Assembly: GCA_025266875.1 (NCBI GenBank)
Contig: JALLLT010000034.1
Span: 372,001-436,000, forward strand
Direction of reading: 5' to 3'
DNA length: 64,000 nucleotides
Source of the DNA: Fennellomyces sp. T-0311
Lineage: Eukaryota > Mucoromycota > Mucoromycetes > Mucorales > Lichtheimiaceae
A program made the translations under genes and the position numbers. Numbering within the stretch: position 1 is the stretch's first letter; the number at the start of each line of letters is the position of its first letter. This document shows, one piece after another, positions 11,383 to 23,089 of this stretch. The notes beneath the pieces are model-generated. The model saw only the letters and a list, made by a program, of their open reading frames with translations, searched no databases and was not told the origin of the DNA.

Positions 11383-12978
11383 CATTAACACAAGTACCAC
11401 AAGGAGAAACGACAATTCCTATATGAGCAGTTCTAATGCCTCCCAGTAATAAGCAATAACTTTTGAACTAGTACTTATCAAATTCACCATCGAATTACCT
11501 GACTGATTCGTTAAGGTTCTTTTGATAACCGAACATTTTGCTTCTTACAACAATTGTATTCTTTTATTGTATCACCCTTAAATGAAACAGATAAGTAATA
11601 GCAAATGAACGCGATCATAGCTTTTATTTTGGGTATGCCGCGTAGGCGGATTAAAACATGTATAAACATTGCTCGGTTTCCCATTTCTCCTTGTTCATCG
11701 GCCGTAGATATGTAGTAATTCTTCGACTGACTGAGTGACATACGTTTGGGAGTCGTATGCAGCATGCTGTCGATACTGATTTGGAGATTGTAACTAATTG
11801 AGCTAGATGTTTCCACTTTTGTTTTGAGTAGATAACCATAATGTATAGATCGCCCACCAGTAAGTCTTTCATTCCTTAAGTGACAATACTTATAGTGCAT
11901 ATTAAACGTTTCAACCGTATCCAAAGAAAATAACTTTGCTTTCTCCTCCAGTTGAGGAATAGTAGATTGTGTCAGCGCTTTATCGTACCATGAAGCAACT
12001 ATATTTCGTATTACTATTTAATTCGATCAAGTTTGGTCGATGCACGATAGACCGCACTTTGCAGCCGATTAGGTTTGTTAAACAGTAACGATGTAGAGCT
12101 ACTTCCTATGCCCAATATTTTCTTGTGCTATTGTATGTTGTGAAACTGATTGGACTGCCTTCTCAATCTAGTTTAACAAATCAAATTTATGGGACAGTTC
12201 AGATTTGTATCACACACTGCATGACTTTAATCGGTGGAAAAGATGGCTTCGTTCACCAAAGTGATGAATGCGACACAACTACCATTGTCAATACTGTCAA
12301 AGCACACAACTCTATTTAATGTTGATTTATAATACATAGCACCTTAAAAAAAGTTTCAAGTTTGGCACCTGACAGGGGAAAAAAACAGTTGATGTAGCTC
12401 CTGTTTATGCCATTATATTTTCGTCGACCGTTGACTTGCTGGTAATCATATGTAAAGCGATTATAAATGATGATAGGCAATATACGGTCTTCGGTACGCG
12501 CATTCCCTTTGCAACCTTTCCGGCTGTCAATAATGATTTCACATTTTTACGGAATCTTCGATTGTGCTCTTTCGACGACAAAATAATTAGTTTCCTTATT
12601 TTGCATGTATGCAATTCAATACCCGCAAGAATACAATTGTGATATATCCATCAGGCAAGCTCCTCCAGGATTATCGACTATTACTCAGATAAGGATTTCA
12701 TTCTCTTTTGCAAATTACTTTCAGCTGGGAATACTTATGTCTATGATAGCTTGTATGCGCAAATGTAACTGTTACTAAGAATACGAGACGCATGGCTACC
12801 CATCCCGAAATAGAGCACCTTGCATATTTCCAGAATAATATGTTTGTGCGACATGTTCCATGGCTTTGGAATCTGCTTACTCAATCCTGAAAACGCTTGG
12901 ACCAGCCCATAATCACACCACAGAACATTTCCCTGTCAATAACGCTATGCGAAATAAGACTATGGGCCGGAGTAGTCG

Positions 12979-12998
12979 GCATCTGATAATTTGTAAAG
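12979..12998 (+). promoter_or_regulatory. Shared upstream element of MBOAT copy 2
   Basis: gcatctgataatttgtaaag lies 142 bp before the ATG and is 18/20 identical to the copy 1 element. Confidence 0.45.
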
Positions 12999-13060
12999 AC
13001 AAATTCATGCACGCTACCATTAAGTAATTTTGTTGGGTTACTGTTCCGATGTTGGGTCAA

Positions 13061-13068
13061 TATATAAA
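13061..13068 (+). promoter_or_regulatory. TATA box of MBOAT copy 2
   Basis: tatataaa lies 60 bp before the start codon. Confidence 0.55.
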
Positions 13069-13120
13069 TCAAGAAAAGTAGGGAATTCTTATCTCTTACT
13101 GCTTCACTTTTCACTACAGA

Positions 13121-14532
13121 ATGGATATACTCGATTCACTTTTACAAGCTGGCGAGGCGCGTATCTTGCTATCAATGCCACTTATCGTGGTGGCGGTTGC
13201 AGTGCCAATCATATTCCTGGCTCTCTTGACCATCACAAAAAAACTTTCTACACCTGTCAAACAGGTTTTATCTACTCCACTGCTCACTTTCGAGTTCCTG
13301 ATACCGTTTATTTTCCATTGTGGGAATGGATGTAAGGCATAAAAAAGTATTTTTTTATACGACAGCCGGACTAAAAAAATGCGCTTTAGTGATCGATCTT
13401 AACGTGGCAGGCGTGTGTTACAATGTCTTTTTGCGGTTCTTTGAGCTGTTCTGGATCGGACCAGTTCTCTACGGCAAGGAAGCTTATTCACCATCAAGCT
13501 ACTTATATACCGAGTTTTGGTCTGCGCTCTGCAAGTTTCCCAAACCCAACAAGAAGAATGATGATGAAAAGCCAAAGGAATACGTCAAGGATAAGGTTCG
13601 TATTGTCGCTGATGCAAGAGGGAAATGATTCGAAATTAATTGTGGCTGGATAACCTTTTCAGAAATGGTACCATATTATTATGTACCTGCTGTTCCACAT
13701 GGTGATATGTGATGTAGTTGGCTCATATCTATCGACATTCAACGGGCTTGATGTGATGAAAATGCGACGTGAAAACAGGGCCCTCTTCTTTGTGTTCCAG
13801 TACATGTTTGTGATTGTGTTCAACAGCGCATTCAACATTTCTGGGTACACTTTGCAGCTGCTCCATTGCCTGGTTTATGACCGTGGCTCCTACTCCAGCG
13901 GTAAATATCTTGAGACTTTAACAAAAGGGATTAGTCAGCTGATAATTTATATTGTAGAACAATGGCGCTCATGCATGATGAATCCGCTTATGTCCAAATC
14001 GCTGGAGGAATTGTGGTCTGTTCGCTGGCACCAACTTATGCACACCTCGTGGGTCGCTTTCGCATTCCGCCCGTCCCGATACATCACGCAACGTTTGCTC
14101 GCAAAGACCGTCAAGAACCCATTGCCTATTGCCCTTCTGGTGGGCAGCCTGTCGGTGTTCTTCGTTTCAGGAATGATGCACGAATATATCATCTACGCCA
14201 ATCTCGGCTGGTCCGTGTATTCCCGCTTGTTTATCGGTCAACAGGTGTTTTACTTTTATATCCATGGCGTCGGATTGACCGTTGAAAAAATCATCTCAGC
14301 CATCAGCAAGCGCGTGCTCCCTCCAAAAATCAGAGAATCGTGGTTTGTCACCCAAGTGGTGCAGCGTCTTTGGATCACTGCTTTCTCCGCGATTACCTTC
14401 CCTTACTTTATGGACGGCTTTGGATATTGGGCCCTCTGGAACGACAACCCGTTCACCTTTTCCACTCCCTACGTAAAACAACTGATTCAACTGATACCCA
14501 ATGGTCCCAATTACTGCGGTAGTTTATTTTAG
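13121..14532 (+). CDS. Wax-synthase-domain MBOAT acyltransferase, tandem copy 2
   Basis: Four exons (13121-13331, 13390-13595, 13663-13900, 13958-14532) give 409 aa, with the same intron positions and phases as the other copies. The first intron contains stop codons, which fixes the exon-1 boundary for the whole family. Key motifs are LEELWSVRWHQLMHTSW and GMMHEYIIY with the predicted catalytic His293. The Lys/Asp loop is slightly shorter (KKNDDEKPKEYVKDK). The C-terminus is IPNGPNYCGSLF, with final Phe instead of Leu. It is closest to copy 1 in exon 4. Predicted to be an ER acyl-CoA-dependent O-acyltransferase; substrate unknown. Confidence 0.88.
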
Positions 14533-15071
14533 CTTGACTGTATACCTTATACTGTATATCATTAATATTTTCTTTTTTACTTTCAACTTCTTTTCCAATG
14601 AACAACGATTCTGATTCTTGAAATCGAATGTTTTGTCGCAATGGAACCTCAACGGGCTGTCATTCGCTCAGTAAAACGTCCTGGAGCATTCATGACCAGG
14701 AACTTCGGCAAGGATCGATCTCAAACCTTATATCTTTATAATCTGGAAGCTGTTGTGCCTAGACTCGGGGTATAAATGCCTTGGCTAATTTCTCTCGTGT
14801 GCCCGCGAATACGACCCAAACCATGTCCCTTTTATTGAGCTGACAAATGCAATGGATCTTCGTAATTATACAGAAGTTTACCATCAGGTCACAGGGATTG
14901 CTTCGGGATCGCTTGCATGCTGTTGCATTCATCGGCAGATTTGAGGGAAGAATCATCACGCGATCGCCAGATCTGGCTATTGGGACACCTAAGCTAAGGC
15001 GAGAATCTATCTGCACAAGATCTTGAAAGGTGCAATGCAGCGATCAAAATTTAGAGAGCTGACTTTGGGAT

Positions 15072-15437
15072 GTGGTGGCGGAAAACTATGGTTACGCGCT
15101 ATTTGAGAAAGCGAAAAGCGTCTCTGCTGCCAAAGTGGTGTACCCCATGGATATCCTGACCGCAGTTACAGTCGAGATTGCATATAGTATCGTTCCATGC
15201 TCGACCAGAAAAAAAGATGTGTGTGCTTGGACGTTTTTTGACAACTGCGCATCATTATCTACGGCTGCCGGGAGGCCTGATACAAGGTTGAATTCAGCCA
15301 AGATGAAACCATTTTTCTTGGCGCTATCTCGTCCTTTGGGCGGTTTGTACAAAGTGCGACTTATTGCTGAAGGCAACCTTAGCAGCCAGTGCCATAATCG
15401 ATGCAACGTAACCATCGTACCACAATCAAGCTGTTAA
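15072..15437 (+). pseudogene. Possible relic of a pogo/Tigger-like DDE transposase
   Basis: The frame contains TRKKDVCAWTFFDNCAS, which resembles the second catalytic-Asp block of Tigger/pogo transposases (basic stretch, hydrophobic strand, D-N-C-x-S). A stretch in the place of the downstream strand follows, but without an intact PPNT/QPxD motif. The frame is broken on both sides. The call is by motif resemblance only. Confidence 0.3.
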
Positions 15438-17053
15438 GCATCACTGGTAAGTATAGCAAATGAGCAGAGCGGACAAGCGGTTATGCTTACCAGTATTTAC
15501 TTTTCTGTAGAGTCTTGCACGGTTCTGGTGATACCAAATTAAGAGATATAGAAATTACAAAGTGAATGGTGCGCTTACTCATTTTGTGGCTGGTGCGCGA
15601 CGAACTACATGCACCATCGCAATGGACACCACGGTATTATTGACTATCTTGGATGATTTGAAGGCGTTGGTTCATAAAAGTAATCAGCTACTACCGCGAA
15701 CCCTTATCTTAACCTAGCAACAAGTGGCCAGCGCAATGCCGTCTCATGAACCGTTATTGAACTTGGAAATAAAATGCTGACATACTGAATCAATTGACAT
15801 AACGCGTGTTCTGGAGTTATGCAGGAATTTGAAAAGGCTCGTATGTGCACTATGACTGCACCGCCAGTTCTGTTCTGGCAACTAGCCAAAGGTACACGAC
15901 TGGCTACGGATCCTCGTAATGAATAACCGCTCGGCTGTTCCATCGCTTGATTCCCTGCCCGAAGAACCCATATCCGGACTCAACGTGCTACGTATACCAA
16001 ACGAGAGTCCCGGCATCAATGCTGCGGCGATTCTTCCGATGATCAATGGCAATATGTACGATCTTCAAGTTGCTCTAATCAACATTGAGTCCATATATCT
16101 CTCAGAAATGCTCACGAATTAGTACTCCAGGTCGTTCCAACTGTCCAGTATCCATAGGCTTTCACTTTAGTATGACAAGGATCAATTCGCTTGTAGAAAG
16201 GTTATTCAAATCCTCTTGTCTAGAGACTGTAGGGATATTTCACACATATACTCTGGAAGAAGCCGACAACATCGCCAGATTATTTCATTTATTGAAGGAA
16301 TCACTGAGTACCATTAAGCTTGGTGCGTGTATCGGGTTAAGTGGCCGAGTGATAAAAGTAACTTCGTTCCAGCACGAATCCTTACCAGTGCAACGTGATA
16401 TATCGGATACCGCGCTCTCCAACTTGTTACTGCACGTAATGTTACAGACGAAATGCTTGCTCCATTAGCTCGGGTGACACAACTGCATGAGTTTTTCATC
16501 TCGGATTTACATAGGATCTTGGCTATTATGTGCAGATACTTTAAATAGACAGAGTTTTGTTATTTTCAGAAGCTATTTATTCGACGAGACAACAATATTT
16601 CGTAAACACTAGCAGGTATATTATAGCTTTACTTCGGTAGAATATGAATTTCGGAAGTATTTCTCCTCTTATTTAGAGAGAAGATAAAAGGATTTTAAGT
16701 GAGTGATTCCGAGTAGTACAAGCCTGAAATTGCACACTTTCTATGCATGAACTAACATGGTTAGCTGTTAACTTCTATATTATATTATACAAATGCATGC
16801 ACAAGCATACATTGCAGAGACGATTCTTCACCATTAAGTACGTACTCCATGAAGACATTGAATTGTATACTTGATGCCAGTAGATTCCCGAGATAAATTT
16901 AAAGTATCATGATTGTATGCTCAACACGTTTACGTCTCCTTGTGAAAGTCACCTTTCAAAATTTGGATGAGTCCAATTCGATTGCCTGTTTACCAAATAA
17001 GGGCATATATTGCTTACATCATCGACGCACAACTCCACGTAGCTGTTCAATTG

Positions 17054-17073
17054 TCATTCGATCAAGTGTAAAG
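17054..17073 (+). promoter_or_regulatory. Shared upstream element of MBOAT copy 3
   Basis: tcattcgatcaagtgtaaag lies 121 bp before the ATG and is 16/20 identical to the copy 1 element. The GATA core is GATC here. Confidence 0.4.
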
Positions 17074-17116
17074 TCCTTTTGAGGTCAAAATTGTTACTAG
17101 AACATCTTAGTTCGCG

Positions 17117-17124
17117 ATATAAAA
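17117..17124 (+). promoter_or_regulatory. TATA box of MBOAT copy 3
   Basis: A tataaaag-type TATA box lies about 58 bp before the start codon. Confidence 0.55.
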
Positions 17125-17174
17125 GAAAGGATAGTAGCATGTTATAGCTTTTCTACTTTTCTTCTTATACTCCA

Positions 17175-18562
17175 ATGCAGATACCCAATTGGTTTCTTCT
17201 ACGACAAAGCAACATGCGTATCACAGTGCCGCTGCCGATATGCTTGCCCATATTTGCGGTGCCAACGGCATTACTCGTACTTTCCTTATTCAGCAAAAAG
17301 ATACCGAATTATGCCAAGCAAATCTTGTCGGTCCCATTGCTGGCTACTGTAGCGCTGACTCCAATTGTATTCTCATGTGGAAACGCTCGTAAGATTCTGA
17401 GAATAGGCCACCTTGAATATTATGATTGATGTATCGATTGGCAGTGTTTGACCTTGGTATCGCATCCACGTGTTTTAATATCTTTTTGCGGTTGTTTGAG
17501 CTGTACTGGATCAGTCCAACACTCTATAACAAACCTGTTTATGCGGATCGCAATTATCTGTATACAGAGCTTTGGTCTTGCTTACGAATTTTCCCAAACC
17601 ATTCAAAAAAGAACGACGATACCAAAGAACCAAAAGAATATATCAAAGACAAAGTATGTGGTTACTAGTTACATATACGCATCACTTACACTTCACGTAA
17701 TAGAAATGGTATCACATCATTGTTAATCTCGTCACCCATATTTTTATTTGCGACCTTATTGGCTCCTGGTTAACAACGTTCACCGGTAACGAAGTGATCA
17801 CCTTACGCCAAACCAATCCCGGATTGTACTTTGTCTTTCTGGTTCAGTTTGTTCTTTTACTAAACAGCTTATTCAATGTCATCGGCTATTCTCTGCACTT
17901 GCTGCATTGTCTCTATTACGATGGAGGATCCTATTCCCAAGGTAAAGAACATGCACTGGAGGGTTTTCCTGTATCTGATAATGGTAGCAACAGAACAATG
18001 GCATCCATTGATTAGCAATCCTATCATATCCACTTCTCTCGAAGAGCTATGGTCTGGCCGATGGCATCAACTGTTTCATTCAACATGGGTAGCATTCGGA
18101 TTTCGTCCAACACGACATATTTTGCAACGTATATTTGCAAAGAGCCCTGTCAAGAACCCAAAGCCTATTATATTTACCCTTGCATCACTTGCCGTCTTTC
18201 TTACCTCGGGAGCCATGCACGAGTTTATGATCTTTAGCAATGTGGGCTGGTCTGCTTATTCAAGATACTTTATTGGCCAACAGACATCATTTTTTCTCAT
18301 CCAAGGTGTTGGTGTGATAATCGAGCGTCTGATGTCCAATATTAGAGTTCCAGTCGAAGTGAAGGATTCGTTTTTGTTCAAGCAGGTGATTCGGCGTGCA
18401 TGGGTTATTGGATGGGCATACTTTACATTCCCCTTTCTTATGGATGGCTTCACATATAATGAGAGCTGGAATGATAGTCCGCTTATGTTTACTAAACCAT
18501 ATTTGATTCAATTAATGCGTACCATACCCAATGGCAGTTTACTTTGCGGTAGTCTGCTATAG
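17175..18562 (+). CDS. Wax-synthase-domain MBOAT acyltransferase, tandem copy 3
   Basis: Four exons (17175-17388, 17445-17653, 17704-17941, 17994-18562) give 409 aa. The N-terminus (MQIPNWFLLRQSNM) is diverged from the MxxLDxLLQxG start of the others. The core motifs are kept: LEELWSGRWHQLFHSTW and GAMHEFMIF (predicted catalytic His296). The region after RRAW is less conserved (FPFLMDGFTYNESWNDS). The C-terminus is IPNGSLLCGSLL. Codon use is more AT-rich at third positions than in copies 1 and 2, which may mean lower expression or relaxed selection. Intron phases match the family, so the gene appears intact. Confidence 0.86.
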
Positions 18563-18967
18563 ATACCATTAATATACCACCTAATATACATTTATTTTCC
18601 TTTTGAAAAATTTACGTCATCATTATTCAACGCTATAAAATGCGTGCCAAACTATTCGAAGCAACAAATAGGGGAAATGTAATCACTTGAATTATCAATT
18701 GTACGTACACATAGTAAACTTAGGATTAGTCAAGGTCAATGTGGGGAGGCGAATTGGCATTGGAAGAAGCGTCACAAGCTGCGCAATCACCTGCCTCAGT
18801 AAGCCGCGAGTACTAGTGTGGAATCCAGGATATTCAATAATCTTTTCACTTGAGCTTTATACCGGCATTAGTTCTTTCTATACCCTTCTATTCTACGTCT
18901 TCTGGAGTTTTTCAGGCATGGTATCTGTAATTTATATATATTCTTTCTCAAAATCTCCTTACCGCAA

Positions 18968-19030
18968 GGGACAGACCTTGTACTTATAGGAGCAGGTCTA
19001 ATACCTTCCACAATAAATTCATAACTTTTC
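18968..19030. repeat. Dispersed repeat shared with 10209-10265, copy 2
   Basis: Carries the same aggagcaggtct block and following AT-rich block as copy 1, in the same orientation. Confidence 0.4.
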
Positions 19031-19667
19031 AACTACGTCAAGTGACTGTGTAACCGGTTTTATTATCGGGCGTAATATGTACATTACACAACATGGATCA
19101 ACTCAACGAAAACCATCATTCCAAATTTGAATTTTTGTTGGGTTCATTTTTTTTGTAGGTAAAAATTTGTACCTAAGCTGTTTAGCCGGCTCTTTGTATG
19201 TGAAACTTTACTTTTTAATGCAACAGCATATCTGGAGAAAAAATCACCAGTCGCCATTCCTTGTAGACGAGGGTTATTACATAAACCGAAGGGCTTTTAT
19301 GTCATCGCTATCGCCCTTTATTTGTTATACGGAACAAAAAAGCACTATCGAATATAGCGCAATATATTAAATTTTCATGTGTTCAAGACAATTTTTACTG
19401 TGGATCGATTTCTGAGACGTGCATATGATGTAGAGAGCCTCAAGCGTTGCCTTTCTTCTTAATTGGGTAGTTACATATGAGCTATGTCTTCCGGAAAAGG
19501 AAACCTTCCTTTTGCCATGTCATCTTTATGAAAATGAATCTCGAACTGGCCAACGCTTTAAACACTCTTCAGAGCTTACATTCCCAAATATGGTGCTATG
19601 TAGCTTACGTGAAGTTTGAAAGAGTCGCTGATCGTTAAGCATACTACAACGGAAAGAATTCTACTTG

Positions 19668-19678
19668 TCATCCGATAA
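19668..19678 (+). promoter_or_regulatory. Shared upstream element of MBOAT copy 4 (short form)
   Basis: tcatccgataa is identical to the first half of the copy 1 element and lies 143 bp before the ATG. The TGTAAAG half is not conserved here. Confidence 0.4.
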
Positions 19679-19730
19679 AACGCACTGATTGCATGCAAAC
19701 CCAATTTTTTGTGCTAGGGCAACACGGACC

Positions 19731-19738
19731 TTATAAAA
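19731..19738 (+). promoter_or_regulatory. TATA box of MBOAT copy 4
   Basis: ttataaaa lies 80 bp before the start codon. Confidence 0.55.
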
Positions 19739-19810
19739 TAGGAGGGCCGAAAAGATTTTCTTTTGCATCTTTGTTTCCCCTCTTTTTTTTTATTATTTCC
19801 GTTGCACAGA

Positions 19811-21223
19811 ATGGAGATATTAGACTCTTTTCTTCAGGCTGGTACTGCCCGCACCGTGATACCATTGCCACTTTTCCTCGCATCGTTCACGATACCTACG
19901 GTATTACTCGCTTTATTGATTTCCATTCAAAAGATATCTACCCCTGCCAAGCAAGTCTTGTCGATTCCGTTGCTGGCTGTCCTGATATTAACTCCGATTC
20001 AACTTTCCACTGGAAACGGATGTATGTGTCCTCTCAGAAAAGGTCCAATTACGCTCGTATATCATCTTGCTCATTGTATTAGTGTTCGACGTATGTCTGG
20101 CATGCGCGGTCAATGCGTTTTTCATGCGCCTGTCTGAGTTATTTTGGATCACACCTATTATTTACGGCAAACCAGCTTATGCTTCTCGCGACTATCTATA
20201 CACTGAGCTCTGGTCATGCATGTGCCGTTTCCCCAAGCACAACAAGAAGAAGGACGACGACGCAAAGCCAAAGGAATATGTCAAGAATAAGGTGCGGCTG
20301 GAAAAGTCTACAAATTGATTCATACTTTTTTTACTCATGCAGCTGTATAGAAAGCATATCATCTCATCATGTACCTGGCATATCACTTGCTTGTCGTCGA
20401 TGTCATTGGCTCCTGGTTTGTAACTTTTACCGGAAACGAGGTGATCACACTTCGACAAGACCGGCCCCTTGTCTTTTTGCAGGCCTTGGTGTTGGCTATC
20501 CTTGCCCTGAATAGCGGATTCAATATCGTCGGTTACTCAATGCAGCTGTTCCACTGTCTATACTATGATGGCGGTTCCTACTCTGATGGTAAGAAGGAAG
20601 GAGAGAAAGAGTGAATTTTTATGTATATCTTACCGTGCAACGTAGAAAAATGGCACCCGCTTATCCAAAATCCTATCTTGTCCTCATCACTCCAAGAGTT
20701 ATGGTCCCTCCGGTGGCACCAGTTGTTCCACACGACATGGGTCGCCTTTGGATTCCGTCCAACACGGTACATCATGCAGCGCGTAATGGCCAAAAGTCCA
20801 GTCAAAAACCCTATGCCTATCATCTTTATCGCTGCATCACTTGCAGTTTTCTTTTTTTCGGGTATGACGCACGAGTACATGGTCTATACCGAGGTTGGAT
20901 GGTCGATCTATTCGCGACATTTTGCTGGCCAAGAACTGTTTTTCTTTTTCATTCATGGTCTCGGCATGATGCTTGAACAGAATATTATCGCGATCGGAAA
21001 GAAGGTTCTGCCAGAGTCAGTACGAAATTCATTCTTTATTCGACACGTCGTTGGTCGTCTCTGGGTCTCAGTATGGGCTTATTACACATTTTCGTACTTT
21101 ATCAACGGGTTTGCATACAGCGCTGTCTGGCATGATAACCCAATGAAGATTGTCCGACCCTACGTCTTGCAATTCTTGCGCAGTATACCCAATAGCCAAG
21201 CATTCTGTGGTAGCTTACTATAG
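19811..21223 (+). CDS. Wax-synthase-domain MBOAT acyltransferase, tandem copy 4
   Basis: Four exons (19811-20021, 20083-20291, 20351-20588, 20646-21223) give 411 aa. Motifs are LQELWSLRWHQLFHTTW and GMTHEYMVY (predicted catalytic His295). It shares the Lys/Asp loop KKKDDDAKPKEYVKNK with copy 1 and the insertion SPVKNP with copy 3. The C-terminus is IPNSQAFCGSLL, where Ser replaces the usual Gly. It is convergent with COR1, with about 195 bp between stop codons. Same inferred function as the other copies; substrate unknown. Confidence 0.88.
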
Positions 21224-21417
21224 ATTTAGATACCCTTATTTTTCTTATCATAACTCCATTGTGTTACATTCATATGCTAAAGCAGTCGACTTTTTATCAC
21301 ATGCCAACGCGCACTGACCTCTATACAAAACATGGAAACCTTTTTGGATTTTTATTACAAGTAGCGTATACAACGTGGTGGCTTTTGGGATTTTTCTTTT
21401 TATTTTTCGAAAACAGC

Positions 21418-23089
21418 TTAGAATCTAAAAACGCGAGTGAAACAATGTTAGTCACTATCAGCAAACATACACACAAACTCTCATTCTTACCTGTTGTATG
21501 CCATGTTTCCACGGACACGAGTGTAGTCCGTCATGCACTCTACTGGGCCAAGACCGACAACAGCCAATTCCTGATCCCACAAATATTTGCTGCCAGCGGC
21601 ATAAATATCCTTGACAGTGATCTTGTTGATAGCCTCCTTCAACTCAGCAGGTGAGAGACGCTTGCCAGCAGCCAACACCTGGTAACCGATATCCTGGGCA
21701 ACAGCGCTAGTTGAATCCAAGCGCAACAACAAGTTACCAGCAACCTGTCGCTTAGCAATTTCAACTTCGCTAGGAGTAACCGTGGTCGAAAGGCGGTTCC
21801 ATTCCTTTTGCAAGAAGTGGATGAAGTCATCGAGCTGATCCTTGTTCTGGGAAACAACGTAGGTACCGAACAAACCGGTGTCCTTGTAGCCCTTGGTGAA
21901 CGAAACGAACGAATCAGCCAAGTGGTTGCTGTTGACAATGGTCGAAAGACGCGAGGTCAAGTTGGCGGCACCACCCAAGGTACGGTCCCACGAGCCAATG
22001 ATCTGTTGCATGACCAACAAGTTAAAGTAGTCGGCGGAGAGGTAGGGAGCACCCTCGACAGCGTAGGCGATGTGAGCACGGGGCAAGGTGTCGTCACGGT
22101 AACGGATCTCGGAACCAGTGAAGGCAGGCTTTTCGTAGGCGGCATCAGCACCACTCTCCAAACCGCCGAATACCTTTTCAGCGTCGCGGACAAGAGCATC
22201 GTGATCAACGTCACCGGCACCGACAAGAACAACGCGGTTAGCAACGTAGTTTTCCTTCTGGAAAGCCTGCAAATCCTTGGCAGTAAGGCTCTCAACGGTC
22301 TCCTTGAAACCGGCGACGGGACGGCCGATCGACTCGCCCTGGAAAGCAGTGGCGTACAAGTGCTCAAAGACCGACAAACCGAGGTTGTTGCTGATCTCTT
22401 CCTGCTGCTTCAGAACAGAGCCGCGGACCTTGTCAAGAGCGGCATCGTCAATCTGGCTCTGCAAAACGTCTCCCAAAACCTGGACGCTCTCCGACACATT
22501 GGATCCCAAAACGGTGGTCGAGTAGAAAGTCTTTTCCTGAGTGGTGCCAGAAGCAGTAATGCCACCCAACTTTTCAAGCGAAGCGTTCTTGCTCTGGATA
22601 TACGTCGAATTAGCAAAAAGGATGTTGGTGTAGATATATGAAACTTACCTGGATAGAGGCGCGTTCCAAAAGGTTGGCAGTACCGTGAGTCTGCGGAGTC
22701 TCCAAGCGAGAACCGGCTTCCACCCACACGCCAACAGTGGCAGCACCTGCACTCGAGGATTCTTCGGTGGCAACGGTAAGACCGTTGGGCAAGACCGTGG
22801 TGCGAGTAGCATAGCCAGCAACGGACGCCAAGGGACGAGTAAGCTTTGAAGTCGAGAATCAGTAAAGCAAGTTCCTTTGCAATTTTATTCCAGCCTTTGT
22901 AATTCGTCATCGATCGATTACCGCGCGTCGTTTCATTTTTTCGTCGTATTTTTTTCGAGACAGTGTGTCTTTGTTTATCGAAAGCGTCGATCGAATTCAA
23001 GGCTGGAATTATATTTCCTTATGAATGATTACCTGCTTGGCCAAGCCAGCGCGGGTCTGAAGGGTATTCGACAGTAGTCTGGATGCCAT
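21418..23089 (-). CDS. COR1: Cytochrome bc1 complex core subunit 1 (mitochondrial, M16-like)
   Basis: Four exons (23089-23033, 22843-22649, 22593-21491, 21424-21418) give 453 aa. The protein begins with a basic mitochondrial presequence (MASRLLSNTLQTRAGLAKQ). It is an M16 peptidase-like core protein of respiratory complex III. At the position of the HxxEH zinc motif of processing peptidase beta it has HGTANLLERAS, so His and Glu are not in place and peptidase activity is not expected. This favours core 1 over MPP-beta. The last exon is only 7 nt and encodes the terminal Phe and the stop; it was chosen because the preceding exon ends in a strong donor (AG|GTAAGA) and the family ends in an aromatic residue. 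Confidence 0.88.

Larger units (their letters stand above)
8236..13120. other. 4.9-kb gene-poor spacer between MBOAT copies 1 and 2
   Basis: No conserved gene was recognised. Two short minus-strand ORFs with hydrophobic N-termini (8824-9069, 10438-10737) are listed separately as weak candidates. There is a pogo-type MITE relic (11195-11382) and a segment shared with the region after copy 3 (about 10209-10265). No extra MBOAT remnant with the RWHQ or HE motifs was seen. Confidence 0.6.
14533..17174. other. 2.6-kb gene-poor spacer between MBOAT copies 2 and 3
   Basis: No intact gene was recognised. It contains a possible DDE transposase relic (15072-15437) and further interrupted reading frames up to about 16470. 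The rightmost part carries the copy 3 promoter. Confidence 0.6.
18563..19810. other. 1.2-kb spacer between MBOAT copies 3 and 4
   Basis: No gene recognised. Includes a repeat shared with 10209-10265 and the copy 4 promoter. Confidence 0.6.

Noticed and set aside
21808..22641. 277-codon plus-strand ORF
   Set aside because: Antisense shadow of COR1. Biased codons of the real gene remove stops on the other strand; no family signature.
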